Numbered from the stretch's first letter, positions 1 to 7,614 are shown. The stretch is DNA of 13,781 nt from Firmicutes bacterium UBA2058 (GCA_002332905.1 DDAM01000031.1:1-13781), one strand, 5' to 3'. Program-made: numbers and translations. Notes: generated by a model from the letters alone, not told the origin.

Positions 1-32
1 AAATTAAAATATCATGGATAAAACATAGTAAA

Positions 33-383
33 TCAAGATAATTTAATCTGACTTCTGCGCGCTGGAATACTTCGCCGTATAACAATTAATCCAACTGAAC
101 AATTCGCTATAATTCTACCGTCTAATTCTGCAATTAGAAAACGGATATTCTCATCGTTCGTACAATTCTTAATAAATTCTCTTTCTTGTTCCACTGTGAA
201 ATTAAATTCATCAGATTCACGTGCCAAGAATTTAGTTTCACCATCAACAGTTTGCATCTGATTTATTAAACCTTGTGCATCACCTGGTTCTGGAATTCGT
301 ATAATAAGTTGTTGACCCTCGTTTAATAAGTACTCTTTTCTGTAAAGTTCCTTAGAACCCTCATTATTTTCGTGGTTACCCAT
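33..383 (-). pseudogene. GNAT-family N-acetyltransferase, N-terminal fragment
   Basis: The 116 residues match the N-terminal half of a GCN5-related (GNAT) acetyltransferase. LIIRIPEPGDAQGLINQM is the first strand and helix, FIKNCTNDENIRFLIAELDG is the central region, and IIANCSVGLI leads into the strand before the acetyl-CoA loop. The family is usually about 170-185 residues, and the acetyl-CoA-binding Q/RxxGxG/A motif and the C-terminal half are missing. After IRR the frame reads SIPARRS. Shifting by one base gives VFQRAEV, which looks like the expected family continuation, so a one-base frameshift near 75-85 is likely. Beyond about position 52 neither frame resembles GNAT, so the rest seems lost to a rearrangement. 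The ATG at 383 follows a weak GCGGGGG ribosome binding site. The product is probably inactive and the substrate cannot be told. Confidence 0.7.
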
Positions 384-445
384 AATAATTTCCCCCGCTT
401 CTTAATTATTGTGTCATTGATAATATCGCTAATATCACTTTCCAT
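323..445 (-). CDS. Small ORF (40 aa) overlapping the acetyltransferase start
   Basis: An ATG at 445 lies 7-8 bases after a near-perfect AGGAGGTGG ribosome binding site, much stronger than the one before the acetyltransferase ATG at 383. The reading frame begins MESDISDIIN and runs 40 codons to a stop at 323-325, overlapping the acetyltransferase by 61 bases in another frame. It has no membrane segment and I do not recognise it. It could be a leader ORF coupling translation to the downstream gene, or the N-terminus of a different gene joined here by deletion. A frameshift separating a longer native N-terminus from the acetyltransferase is also possible. The start signal is clear; a functional product is uncertain. 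Confidence 0.35.
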   Translation of the reverse strand: MESDISDIINDTIIKKRGKLLWVTTKIMRVLRNFTEKSTY

Positions 446-1145
446 GTAACCACCTCCTCTTATTATTAACTATTATACTATATAAATTTAGGTTATGATA
501 GATTCAATGACAGATTATCCTAAATTTATCTTTTTAGTAAATATTATACTAGTTTTAGTAAAGGTACTTGAAAGGATATTTCACTTGGATGTAGTTGAAA
601 AAGCATCCATAAGTATTATAAATAATTCTAAGCTTATGCATAAGAAAAAAATAACTGATAATTAATCGAGATTTTCATGTCGGAGGCGAGGTTTACCTTA
701 CCACTATGCATTCATCCAACTTTAGTAAAAACCTCATTTACTTATGGTACGGTTCAACATTTGAAATCCTAAATTTAAACCTTTGTATATATCTTTGTCC
801 TAACTTCAAGATTGGTACTGCATTTAGTGTTAAATCTGCAATTCTACCACCCAGGGATATTTACAAATTTGAATATAACAAGCTTAACATCATGCCAAAT
901 ATGATAATTCTAAAAAAGTCTAAATGATGGATGTATTGTATATATAAATGAATCAATGGTGTATGTTATTAATAGTAATGTATTCAACGAGAAGTTGATT
1001 AATTTATAGGTGTTTATAAGGAATAATTACTAGTTTAATGATGTAATATATGTTAAAATAAGATGCAATTTACTATCAAATAGTACAATACTTATTATAT
1101 ATATTAAAAAGCTATATGTATGTTAATATGATAACGAGGTGAATT
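446..1145. other. 700-bp intergenic region with no convincing gene
   Basis: The region contains the inverted repeat at 482-529 and a partial copy of the dispersed repeat near 688-757 (GAGGTTTAC, then GTAAAAACCTC, then ACTTATGGTACGGTTC). A plus-strand open frame at 706-927 has no ribosome binding site and begins inside repeat-like DNA. The minus strand of about 735-875 has a 40-codon open stretch (GGRIADLTLNAVPILKLG) with no start codon, possibly an unrecognised gene remnant. The last 130 bases are the flagellin leader. I looked for a sigma-28 motif (TAAA-N15-GCCGATAA) and found only poor matches, so the flagellin promoter is not assigned. Confidence 0.5.
482..529. promoter_or_regulatory. Perfect 11-bp inverted repeat in the leader of the minus-strand small ORF
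   Basis: ATAAATTTAGG at 482-492 is exactly the reverse complement of CCTAAATTTAT at 519-529, leaving a 26-base loop. It lies 35-85 bases upstream of the start at 445. It overlaps a possible minus-strand promoter (TTGAAT, then TATAGT/TATAAT nearer the gene, with loose spacing). It could be an operator or an RNA hairpin. There is no flanking T-run that would make it a terminator. Confidence 0.4.
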
Positions 1146-3080
1146 ATGATTATCCAACATAATTTGATGTCTATGTTTACATCTAATAAATTAAAAACTA
1201 ATACAAAAAGACAGGCTAATGTAATGGAGAAGCTCTCCTCTGGCCTACGCATAAATCGTGCCTCTGATGATGCTGCTGGACTAAGTATCTCAGAAAAAAT
1301 GAAAGGACAGATTAGAGGGTTATCTAGGGGTGCACAAAATATTCAGGATGGTACTAGTTATGTACAAGTGGCGGATGGGGCCTTAGACGAAGTTGGTAAT
1401 ATATTACAAAGGATGCGAGAGTTAACAATCCAGGCTGCAAATGATACATATGTTAAAGGTGATAGAGAAAGTATTAATATTGAATTTCAAGAATTAAAGA
1501 AAGAAATTGACAATATATTTGAGAATACAGAATTTAATAACATAAAGATATGGGATACTAATACAGACAATAAAGTACAAATTGGTACAGAACAAAAGCA
1601 GGCAGTTACAATGAATTCTTCTTATCAAAGCTATAAGATTACAGATACAAATAAAGGAGCTGCATGTTATTCTGGGTATAAGATTAATGTAATCGGTACC
1701 AATCCATTAGACAATGGTAATTATGGTATTACTGTAGATTGGACTGGATATAATGGAACTAATTATAGTACTAGTGTAATTAGTTGGGATAAATTATCTA
1801 CTTCAAATATTAACTTTAATATATCAGACTATTTAGATGTAACAAATAATCCTGAATTAGAGGGTGTATCCCTTGGAATTTCTTATACTGTTACAGAAAC
1901 AGCTACCATTGATGATATTGCTAAAGCATTAAATGGTGTTGTTATTAGCGCTCACCCAAACACAACGGAGAGTATATCAAATTCAAGCAGTAGCAATGAT
2001 ATTTCATTAAGTCTTAGTACTAATTATTTAGCAGAACTAGCATCCGGTCGTTTAATGGATGTTTATGATACTAATTTTATTGAGCCTAATTTTATAAGCC
2101 CTACAAGCAACGTCATTACCCCTGATTACAACGCTAGTCCAATAGATTCCTCTGGATGGACCTTAAGCTTTAATATGCAAAATATAGGAACTGTCACAGC
2201 AAATTGTAGTAATTTATATTATTATTCCAATGATACTAGTGATGATGTAGAAGGTAAGTGGTGGAAATATTCAACAAATGAAACCAATAAATATAAAGTT
2301 CACATATCTCATTCCCCATCTATAGATGGAACTGGATTAAATTCAGTTTTATCATGTTTGAGTCGAGAGGATGGATATTCAATTACTAAAGATGCTAATG
2401 CCAATGGAAATATTGTTTTAAACTTTAATTTAACTTCTGATTCACCATTTGAGTATGGTGGAAATTCATCAAATAATGTGGGCTCAATGACTGTAACCAT
2501 AAGCGTAGGTGACGATGATACAGAAGCAGATTTATTAAATAAAATTAAAGCTAGTTTTAATGAAAACTCAGAAGTTGATATATTTGCAGGCTCAAAAAAT
2601 GATGGTTCTCCATATAATTCATATGTTTACTCAAATTATGCAAATGCTAAAACTTCAATTATCGATATTCCTATATATAAGGCCGTACATGATGTTGCCA
2701 TTCAAGCTGGCGCAAATTCATATCAGCAAATCCACATAGTATATGATTCATTACGCACCTTAAATTTAGGTATTGCAGATACAAATGTAATTACAGGAGA
2801 AAATACTTCAAAGGCTATTGGCGATATTGATAATGCTTTAGTAGTAGTAACAAATCAAAGAACCCTATTTGGCTCTTATGAGAATAGACTTCAACATGCA
2901 TACTCTAATAATATGAATGCAGCTGAAAAACTTCAAAATTCTGAAAGTAAACTTAGAGATTTGGATATATCAGATGCAATAGTACAATTATCAAAATATA
3001 ATATCTTGGAGCAGACTAGTCTTATCCTATCATCACAGGCAAATATAAGCAAACAAAGAGTACTTGAATTGCTAAAGTAA
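1146..3080 (+). CDS. fliC: Flagellin with a large variable central domain (644 aa)
   Basis: This is the structural subunit of the flagellar filament, exported through the flagellar type III apparatus and assembled outside the cell. Residues 1-140 are a typical flagellin D0/D1 N-terminus: SGLRINRASDDAAGLSISEK, then NIQDGTSYVQVADGALDE and MRELTIQAAND. Residues about 515-644 are the matching C-terminus, with NALVVVTNQRTLFGSYENRL and a helical end. The roughly 370 residues between are rich in Ser, Thr, Asn, Tyr and Gly, as in surface-exposed and often glycosylated D2/D3 domains. Two stretches resemble flagellin IN repeats (YTVTETATIDDIAKALN and TISVGDDDTEADLLNKIK). No HExxH protease motif is present. 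The start is ATG at 1146 behind GAGGTG. No other flagellar gene is in the window, so this is a solitary flagellin. The C-terminus (SKQRVLELLK) departs from the usual Q-rich ending. Confidence 0.95.
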   Translation: MIIQHNLMSMFTSNKLKTNTKRQANVMEKLSSGLRINRASDDAAGLSISEKMKGQIRGLSRGAQNIQDGTSYVQVADGALDEVGNILQRMRELTIQAANDTYVKGDRESINIEFQELKKEIDNIFENTEFNNIKIWDTNTDNKVQIGTEQKQAVTMNSSYQSYKITDTNKGAACYSGYKINVIGTNPLDNGNYGITVDWTGYNGTNYSTSVISWDKLSTSNINFNISDYLDVTNNPELEGVSLGISYTVTETATIDDIAKALNGVVISAHPNTTESISNSSSSNDISLSLSTNYLAELASGRLMDVYDTNFIEPNFISPTSNVITPDYNASPIDSSGWTLSFNMQNIGTVTANCSNLYYYSNDTSDDVEGKWWKYSTNETNKYKVHISHSPSIDGTGLNSVLSCLSREDGYSITKDANANGNIVLNFNLTSDSPFEYGGNSSNNVGSMTVTISVGDDDTEADLLNKIKASFNENSEVDIFAGSKNDGSPYNSYVYSNYANAKTSIIDIPIYKAVHDVAIQAGANSYQQIHIVYDSLRTLNLGIADTNVITGENTSKAIGDIDNALVVVTNQRTLFGSYENRLQHAYSNNMNAAEKLQNSESKLRDLDISDAIVQLSKYNILEQTSLILSSQANISKQRVLELLK

Positions 3081-3128
3081 TCTCCAAATAGTAAGTTACT
3101 TGATCTTGATATAGAAGTTAAAAGCAAA

Positions 3129-3167
3129 GAAAAAAGTGCTCCATCCAACGAAGATTAGCACTTTTTC
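3129..3167 (+). terminator. Rho-independent terminator of the flagellin gene
   Basis: AAAAAGTGCT (3131-3140) and AGCACTTTTT (3157-3166) form a perfect 10-bp stem with a 16-base loop, 50 bases after the flagellin stop. The A and T runs in the stem would let it work in both directions. Confidence 0.85.
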
Positions 3168-3235
3168 TAAGATTCATAATTTATAACATAAATCTAATCC
3201 AATAGCCCTAAAACAAAATAAATGTTCTAAGGATT

Positions 3236-3265
3236 GCTTAGTGTTACCAGCACTAAGCTTTTCTT
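3236..3265 (+). terminator. Second plus-strand terminator
   Basis: GCTTAGTG and CACTAAGC (3236-3243 and 3251-3258) form a perfect 8-bp stem with a 7-base loop, followed directly by TTTTCTT. It points the same way as the flagellin and lies 70 bases after the first terminator. No gene separates them, so it is a back-up or the relic of a lost gene. Confidence 0.7.
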
Positions 3266-3268
3266 ATT

Positions 3269-3331
3269 AGAATTCTTAGAAACTTGTTTCTTTAGAATTC
3301 TGTACTCCTCAGCTCGCCTGAGTGAGTTTCC
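3269..3331. repeat. Two adjacent hairpins, the second a partial dispersed repeat
   Basis: AGAATTCTTAGAAAC (3269-3283) pairs imperfectly with GTTTCTTTAGAATTCT (3286-3301). It is followed by ACTCCTCAG-CTCGC-CTGAGTGAGT (about 3304-3327), which folds on itself and resembles the ACTCAC...GCTGAGTAA part of the repeats at 6773-6843 and 7531-7614. The 3168-3444 intergenic stretch has no gene that I can see. Confidence 0.45.
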
Positions 3332-3444
3332 TATATATATTATATCAAATTTTTATAAAAAATAAACATAAATTCTTTTTTATATTTTTCCAATCTCTCA
3401 TCATCTAATATAATATGCATCTCCTTAGTATTATTTTCACCATA

Positions 3445-5103
3445 TTATATCCCTATATCTTTCCAGCTTATTTTGAAGCTTCTTTTCCAAATAATTATAT
3501 TAATTACAAAAAGAATTGCTATATATTCTCCTACATAGGTAATATTATTTCTAATTATTATGTGTATTGCAGCAAATATCCCAATAAGCACAAATGTAAT
3601 CGCCCCTGGGCCTATAAGCTTACCAGTATCAGTTGAAGCAAATTTCACACTAAAAGGCATCATCTTATTAGACAGTTTAAAATAAACTAATGATGATATT
3701 AAAAGGACTAAAAACATTACAATTAAGTCTAAGATTATTGATGGTCCCTTTAATATTAAAAACACTATAGCCGTAAATAAATAAACTGGTATAACTAATT
3801 TAAATAAGGTTCCTTTTATTGCTCCTTTTAATATTACTCCTGGATCTTTTATTGGTAATACCTTATATATAAATGCACCTTTATAATTATCGCTATTATT
3901 TATATAAGCAGTGCATAAGCATAGCATTAATATAGTTAAATACATTAATAAATGTACTTTTCCACCATAGCTTGTTTTTACAGTTTCAATAAAAGATTTA
4001 TCTCTATCTGTAAAAACAAATAAAACTGGCATAAATACAGCCATTGAAATAGATGGATATACCTTGAGTTTAAAGTTTCTTTCTGTAGATATCATATTTT
4101 TAGTAAATGTAAACATGCTTTTTTCAACTTTATCTTTGCAAATTATTCCCGCTATAAAATCTTTTCTTATTTTATCTCCACCTCTTATAGCTCCCCCATT
4201 ATCATTTAGTTTTTGAAGGTTCTTTTCAAAATATGGTACTACCTTCTTAACATAAAGGATAATTAGTATTACTGGAGCTAATATTGCCATTACAGATAAA
4301 AATATTAAAAAAGGATTTCTATTTCCATCTATTAATATTCCAAAAGGAGCTGCAAACCACATAGATGGAACTAAACTATGCCAAAACTTAGGTACATAAA
4401 TAGTCGTAATATCTATAGTAGTAAAAAATCTATTAAATAACTGATACCCAAAAGTAAATAAAAATGCTAATAATATTTGAAAGTAATTTATAATATCCTT
4501 TAGCTTTTCTCCATCAAAGAACTTTAAAACTAAAGTATATAAAAATGCCGTTATTACTACAACTAATAAAGCTATTAGTATATTTTCCATAAAAAATATT
4601 GGTAAAAATATCACTCCATATTTTATTGTTCCAAAAATTAAAGGTATTAAATTAAGAGACAAAGATATACCAAGTAGATACATACATATATGAGTAAGCT
4701 TGGCAGCATTAAAGGTTTTACTATCTACAGGCTTTGGTAATAGTATGTTTTTTTCCTTTACATCTAATAAAACAGCTGAAAAATCTGATATCATAAGTGA
4801 TACCATCATAAATAGATTTACACCTATAATAATATTTATATTTTTTAAAGCTGGCATATCAACTAACATTAACATTCCCATAAAAATGCTTAAAAATCCG
4901 TTAAAAAGAAGTAGTTGCTTATAATTATTCTTATCTTTATTTTCTGAAGACTTATTATTATTTGTCAAAACAGTACTTACTCTGCGTCCATCCATAGTTA
5001 ATTTTATTTGCAAAATCATGCGCATAATATCATAATTAACACCGGCTTTTTTATACAGGGCTTTAAATTTATCTAATAGTCTTAATATGGCAAATTCATT
5101 CAT
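3445..5103 (-). CDS. ABC-2-type exporter permease (552 aa)
   Basis: This polytopic membrane protein is the translocation partner of the ATPase encoded just upstream. After a soluble N-terminus of about 65 residues there are many hydrophobic segments. Examples are LLLFNGFLSIFMGMLMLV, VVVITAFLYTLVL and FLSVMAILAPVILIILYV in the first half, then LVIPVYLFTAIVFLIL and LIVMFLVLLISSLVYF in the second. A hydrophilic stretch in the middle contains YFEKNLQKLNDNGGA. The length suits the large single-chain permeases of Gram-positive ABC exporters. The ATG at 5103 follows AGAGGT and lies 2 bases after the ATPase stop, so the genes are translationally linked. The substrate cannot be inferred; drug, peptide or lipid export are all possible. 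No clear minus-strand terminator follows it. Confidence 0.8.
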   Translation of the reverse strand: MNEFAILRLLDKFKALYKKAGVNYDIMRMILQIKLTMDGRRVSTVLTNNNKSSENKDKNNYKQLLLFNGFLSIFMGMLMLVDMPALKNINIIIGVNLFMMVSLMISDFSAVLLDVKEKNILLPKPVDSKTFNAAKLTHICMYLLGISLSLNLIPLIFGTIKYGVIFLPIFFMENILIALLVVVITAFLYTLVLKFFDGEKLKDIINYFQILLAFLFTFGYQLFNRFFTTIDITTIYVPKFWHSLVPSMWFAAPFGILIDGNRNPFLIFLSVMAILAPVILIILYVKKVVPYFEKNLQKLNDNGGAIRGGDKIRKDFIAGIICKDKVEKSMFTFTKNMISTERNFKLKVYPSISMAVFMPVLFVFTDRDKSFIETVKTSYGGKVHLLMYLTILMLCLCTAYINNSDNYKGAFIYKVLPIKDPGVILKGAIKGTLFKLVIPVYLFTAIVFLILKGPSIILDLIVMFLVLLISSLVYFKLSNKMMPFSVKFASTDTGKLIGPGAITFVLIGIFAAIHIIIRNNITYVGEYIAILFVINIIIWKRSFKISWKDIGI

Positions 5104-5105
5104 AG

Positions 5106-5891
5106 CTATACCTCTTGAACTAAAGAAACAATCTCTTTAGCAATCTGTCCCTGTTCATTAAATCCTGTTAACTGATTAAATACTTCTTCCAAAGAGCTTT
5201 CCTTTTCACTATTTTTAAGCTCCTCAAAACTTCCATCTGCAGCTATTGTTCCATTATCAATAAGTATAATCCTATCACTTACCTTCTCTACAACATCCAT
5301 TATGTGTGAAGAATAAAATATAGTTTTTCCTTCCTTTGCAAGATTACTCATAACTTCTTTAAATATCATTACACTATTAGCATCTAGTCCACTTAAAGGT
5401 TCATCAAAAAATAATATATCTGGATTATGAATTAAACTACATATTATTAGTAGCTTTTGCTTCATTCCTTTTGAATATGAAGATATTCTTGAGTTTATAG
5501 CTCCTTCAATTGTAAATAACTTCATAAGCTTTTTTGCTTTTTCAATAAGGGTATCTTGATCTATGCCATATACTCCACCTAAAAAGCTTATATATTCAAA
5601 TGCAGTTAAATTTTCATATATATCAGCAAGCTCTGGAACATATCCAATTTTCTTCTTGTACTCTACACTTCCATTACTTATATCTTGTCCTAATATTTTT
5701 ACCTGTCCTGTATAGCCTTCTATTATACCAAGCATTATTTTTATAGTTGTACTTTTACCAGCACCATTAGTTCCTATATATCCTATTATTTGTCCTCTCT
5801 GTATCTCTAAATTTATTCCATTTAAGACACGCTTATCTCCAAAGTTCATTTTAAGATCTTTAATTGATATTATACTCTCTAAATTCTCCAT
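5106..5891 (-). CDS. ABC transporter ATP-binding protein (261 aa)
   Basis: This is the nucleotide-binding subunit of an ABC exporter, acting on the cytoplasmic side of the membrane with the permease that follows. Numbering from the chosen start, Walker A is GTNGAGKST (about 40-48) and the signature is YSKGMKQK (about 139-146). Walker B is ILFFDEP (about 159-165), then the D-loop LSGLD, and the switch histidine is in SSHIMD (about 196). The Q-loop position reads YVPELADIYENLT, without the usual Gln, as in many ABC-2 ATPases. I chose ATG 5891 because GAGGTGG lies 9-10 bases before it; the in-frame ATG at 5924 lacks such a site. The gene heads a two-gene operon with the promoter at 5967-5995. 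Confidence 0.92.
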   Translation of the reverse strand: MENLESIISIKDLKMNFGDKRVLNGINLEIQRGQIIGYIGTNGAGKSTTIKIMLGIIEGYTGQVKILGQDISNGSVEYKKKIGYVPELADIYENLTAFEYISFLGGVYGIDQDTLIEKAKKLMKLFTIEGAINSRISSYSKGMKQKLLIICSLIHNPDILFFDEPLSGLDANSVMIFKEVMSNLAKEGKTIFYSSHIMDVVEKVSDRIILIDNGTIAADGSFEELKNSEKESSLEEVFNQLTGFNEQGQIAKEIVSLVQEV

Positions 5892-5932
5892 AAGCTTTTC
5901 CACCTCAAAACACAACATGTGCAAAATTAATA

Positions 5933-5962
5933 TTTTTTACACCTTTTTTACACCTTATACAC
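5933..5962 (-). promoter_or_regulatory. Tandem 11-bp direct repeat, candidate operator
   Basis: TTTTTTACACC occurs twice back to back (5933-5943 and 5944-5954), followed by a third TACAC at 5958-5962. On the coding strand these read as GGTGTAAAAAA units, about one helical turn apart, just downstream of the -10 box. This is a natural place for a repressor of the ABC operon. GTGTA half-sites occur in operators of GntR/YtrA-type regulators of ABC exporters, but those are inverted repeats and these are direct. The regulator is unknown. Confidence 0.4.
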
Positions 5963-5966
5963 TAAT

Positions 5967-5995
5967 ATAATACCAAATAAATGAGTTATTGTAAA
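5967..5995 (-). promoter_or_regulatory. Sigma-A-type promoter of the ABC exporter operon
   Basis: On the minus strand TTTACA (5990-5995) is separated by exactly 17 bases from TATTAT (5967-5972), about 75 bases before the chosen ATPase start. Each box has one mismatch to consensus. Confidence 0.65.
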
Positions 5996-6011
5996 ATAAA
6001 GGTTTATATTT

Positions 6012-6047
6012 ATAAAAAATAAGATAGACTTATTTTAAAGCCTATCT
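6012..6047 (-). terminator. Terminator after the truncated XRE regulator gene
   Basis: On the minus strand AGATAGGC and GTCTATCT form a stem (7 of 8 pairs plus a possible G-T) with a 10-base loop, followed by TATTTTTTATA. It lies 57 bases after the stop at 6104 and separates the regulator from the ABC operon. Confidence 0.7.
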
Positions 6048-6103
6048 GTCAAAACTTTCTTTTCTCAAACTTTTAGCTTCTTCGTGTATTATTTTAAATA
6101 AGA

Positions 6104-6484
6104 TTATCTCTTATCTTTATTTGAGTTTCTTATTGAGTACTTTACCCATGCATTAAATATAGGAAGTATTCCTATAACAAGACAACCTGCACTGATAGCT
6201 TTAATAAATCCAGCAAAAAATTGTTCATAAGTTTTTATACCTGGTTTATATATTGCAGAATAAATTACTGTAATAAATGATATCAATAATGAACATAATC
6301 CCCCCACTAATGATTCATTTCTTTTTAGTTTTTGAATTTCATTAAGTAATAAAATTGTATTTTTATTATTTTCCACCTTTTCATTTTCCTGTTCAATATA
6401 TTCACCCTTTAGTAATTCATTAACTGAGACCTCCAACACTTTACTTATTTCTTCAAATAATGAACTATCAGGCATACACTTACC
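6104..6484 (-). pseudogene. XRE-family regulator with C-terminal membrane anchor, HTH domain missing
   Basis: The open frame begins in the middle of a known pattern. GKCMPDSSLFEEISKVLEVSVNELLKGE is the last part of a Cro/C1-type HTH domain, which normally follows a WExGK motif. It is followed by a charged linker (EYIEQENEKVENNK) and two hydrophobic segments (LVGGLCSLLISFITVIYSAIY and FIKAISAGCLVIGILPIFNAW). About 40-45 N-terminal residues, including the recognition helix, are absent. Upstream, the frame reads only YVKFKC before a stop, and the DNA turns into the dispersed repeat at 6511. The ATG at 6475 has no good ribosome binding site. Intact relatives are membrane-linked regulators, often near transporter genes, so it may once have controlled the adjacent ABC exporter. 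It is probably a pseudogene. Confidence 0.7.
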
Positions 6485-6510
6485 ACATTTAAATTTTACA
6501 TATCAACTCT

Positions 6511-6544
6511 TTACTCACTTATTTGTGATACGGTTCTCCGTAAC
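6511..6544. repeat. Dispersed intergenic repeat, copy 1 (short)
   Basis: TTACTCACTTATTTGTGATACGG plus TTCTCCGTAAC matches the outer parts of the repeat family (ACTCAC...CACTTATGGTA...TTCTCCGTAA) but lacks the central hairpin. It directly abuts the broken end of the XRE regulator. Confidence 0.5.
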
Positions 6545-6623
6545 TATTATAAATGAGGTTTCCCATTTTATTCTTGTGTATATATTCTACATAAGAGGAA
6601 ACTCACTATTCACATACGTTCAT

Positions 6624-6689
6624 AGGAGTAAGTTCAATTAACTAAATCATAGATTTAAAATTTCACTTATGGTATAATTCTAAAGTAAT
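6624..6689. repeat. Dispersed intergenic repeat, copy 2
   Basis: It reads GTAAGTTC, then TAACTAAATCATAGATTTA (a small hairpin, TAAATC/GATTTA), then TCACTTATGGTATAATTCT and AAGTAA. It aligns closely with the copy at 7531-7614. Confidence 0.65.
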
Positions 6690-6695
6690 ATTTTG

Positions 6696-6725
6696 AAACC
6701 CGTAGTGGATGGCTACGGGGGTTTT
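6696..6725 (+). terminator. Strong orphan hairpin, plus-strand terminator-like
   Basis: AAACCCGTAG and CTACGGGGGTTTT surround a 7-base loop. The stem CCCGTAG/CTACGGG (6699-6705 and 6713-6719) is perfect and GC-rich in a very AT-rich setting. The T-run favours the plus strand, yet no plus-strand gene lies upstream for more than 3 kb. It may end an unrecognised small transcript from 6480-6700, or may act in reverse on the Nudix gene. Confidence 0.5.
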
Positions 6726-6772
6726 GAACGTTTTATCCTCCTGGGCTATTGGTGAACTATATCAAAAATGAA

Positions 6773-6843
6773 ACTCGACTCACTAAGTTCGCTGAGTAAA
6801 TGAGTCACACCAAATCATAGATTTGGGTTCTCTACTTAGCGGG
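6773..6843. repeat. Dispersed intergenic repeat, copy 3
   Basis: It reads ACTCGACTCACTAAGTTCGC, then TGAGTAAATGAGTCACACC, then AAATCATAGATTT (hairpin) and TCTACTTAGCGG. It matches the left half of the copy at 7531-7614 well and the right half loosely. Together with 6485-6772 it fills the 6485-6896 gap, where I see no gene. Confidence 0.6.
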
Positions 6844-6896
6844 TGGTATTGGATATGCTAGAATTAACTATAAAAGGCTTCATGATACAATTGTCA

Positions 6897-7364
6897 TCAA
6901 AGTAAATTCATCTTTATTTTGTTATCTAATTCCCACAAGGTTATCTTATTACTTTCAAATTTCAATAATTCAACTGCTGTATCATAATTAACCCATCTAT
7001 ATTCTTTATGTTCATCAGATATTTGAATATTATTGTTTCTAACATGAACAGCAAATTTATACTCTGGGATTACAAGGCAATCCATTCCCCATTTTTTGCG
7101 TCTTTCCATTGAAAAACAATTCGTTGGTACATAACTGATACTTTCCAATTGGTGAAATATAGCATTTTCTTTTATACCAGTTTCTTCCCATGTTTCTCTT
7201 ATCGCTGCTTCCAACGGCTTTTCATCATTTTCACCACCACCAGCCACAAACTGCCAGAAATCTTCATTGTCTTCTGCATCGGCTCTATTGAATATACAAT
7301 ATTTTATTTCCTCTTCATTTTTAATATACGGAATTATTAAAACTTGCATTTTTGCTCTTGACAT
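6897..7364 (-). CDS. Nudix hydrolase (155 aa)
   Basis: The protein carries a complete Nudix box at residues 42-64, GGGENDEKPLEAAIRETWEETGI, fitting Gx5Ex7REUxEExGU. The Glu residues of REtwEEtG bind the catalytic metal. Such enzymes hydrolyse a nucleoside diphosphate linked to another group. The N-terminal strand (QVLIIPYI) and the FWQFVAGG approach to the box resemble dihydroneopterin-triphosphate diphosphatase and (d)NTP pyrophosphatases, but the substrate cannot be fixed from sequence. The length is normal and no truncation is seen. ATG 7364 follows AGGGGGGT at good spacing. It appears monocistronic and is one of the few intact genes in the repeat-rich 6.5-8.6 kb section. Confidence 0.9.
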   Translation of the reverse strand: MSRAKMQVLIIPYIKNEEEIKYCIFNRADAEDNEDFWQFVAGGGENDEKPLEAAIRETWEETGIKENAIFHQLESISYVPTNCFSMERRKKWGMDCLVIPEYKFAVHVRNNNIQISDEHKEYRWVNYDTAVELLKFESNKITLWELDNKIKMNLL

Positions 7365-7461
7365 TTACTATACCCCCCTATAAATACCTATTCATGTTTA
7401 CTTAAAACTTATTATAAAATATTTTGTAAATATGTTATTACTTATTATACAGTATTTTTAG

Positions 7462-7506
7462 ATATAAAAATAGCCTTAGGCAAGTTATATCAATACCTAA
7501 GGCTAT
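7462..7506 (-). terminator. Terminator downstream of the proS fragment
   Basis: ATAGCCTTAGG (7470-7480) and CCTAAGGCTAT (7496-7506) are a perfect 11-bp inverted repeat with a 15-base loop, followed on the minus strand by TTTTTATAT. It lies 144 bases after the proS stop, with the repeat at 7531-7614 between them. Confidence 0.8.
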
Positions 7507-7530
7507 AAACCACGCTTCGTCTTAAAGGAA

Positions 7531-7614
7531 ATTCGACTCACTTCATTCGCTGATTAAGTTCGCCTAACTAAATCAAAGATTTAGAGGCTTACTTATGATA
7601 TAATTCTCCGTAAC
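7531..7614. repeat. Dispersed intergenic repeat, copy 4 (most complete)
   Basis: In order it reads ATTCGACTCACTTCATTCGC, TGATTAAGTTCGCC, then CTAAATC-AAA-GATTTAG (7568-7584, a perfect 7-bp hairpin), and finally ACTTATGATATAATTCTCCG and TAAC. All other copies can be aligned to parts of it. It sits between the proS stop and the terminator. Confidence 0.7.

Noticed and set aside
706..927. 73-codon plus-strand ORF before the flagellin
   Set aside because: No ribosome binding site, starts in repeat-like DNA and has AT-driven composition with no family resemblance.
1093..1138. Possible sigma-28 promoter (TTAAAAAG then TATGATAA) for flagellin
   Set aside because: The spacing is 3 bases too long and the -10 would place the transcription start in the ribosome binding site.
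5892..5924. N-terminal extension of the ABC ATPase
   Set aside because: GAGGTGG lies between the two candidate starts and fits only ATG 5891.
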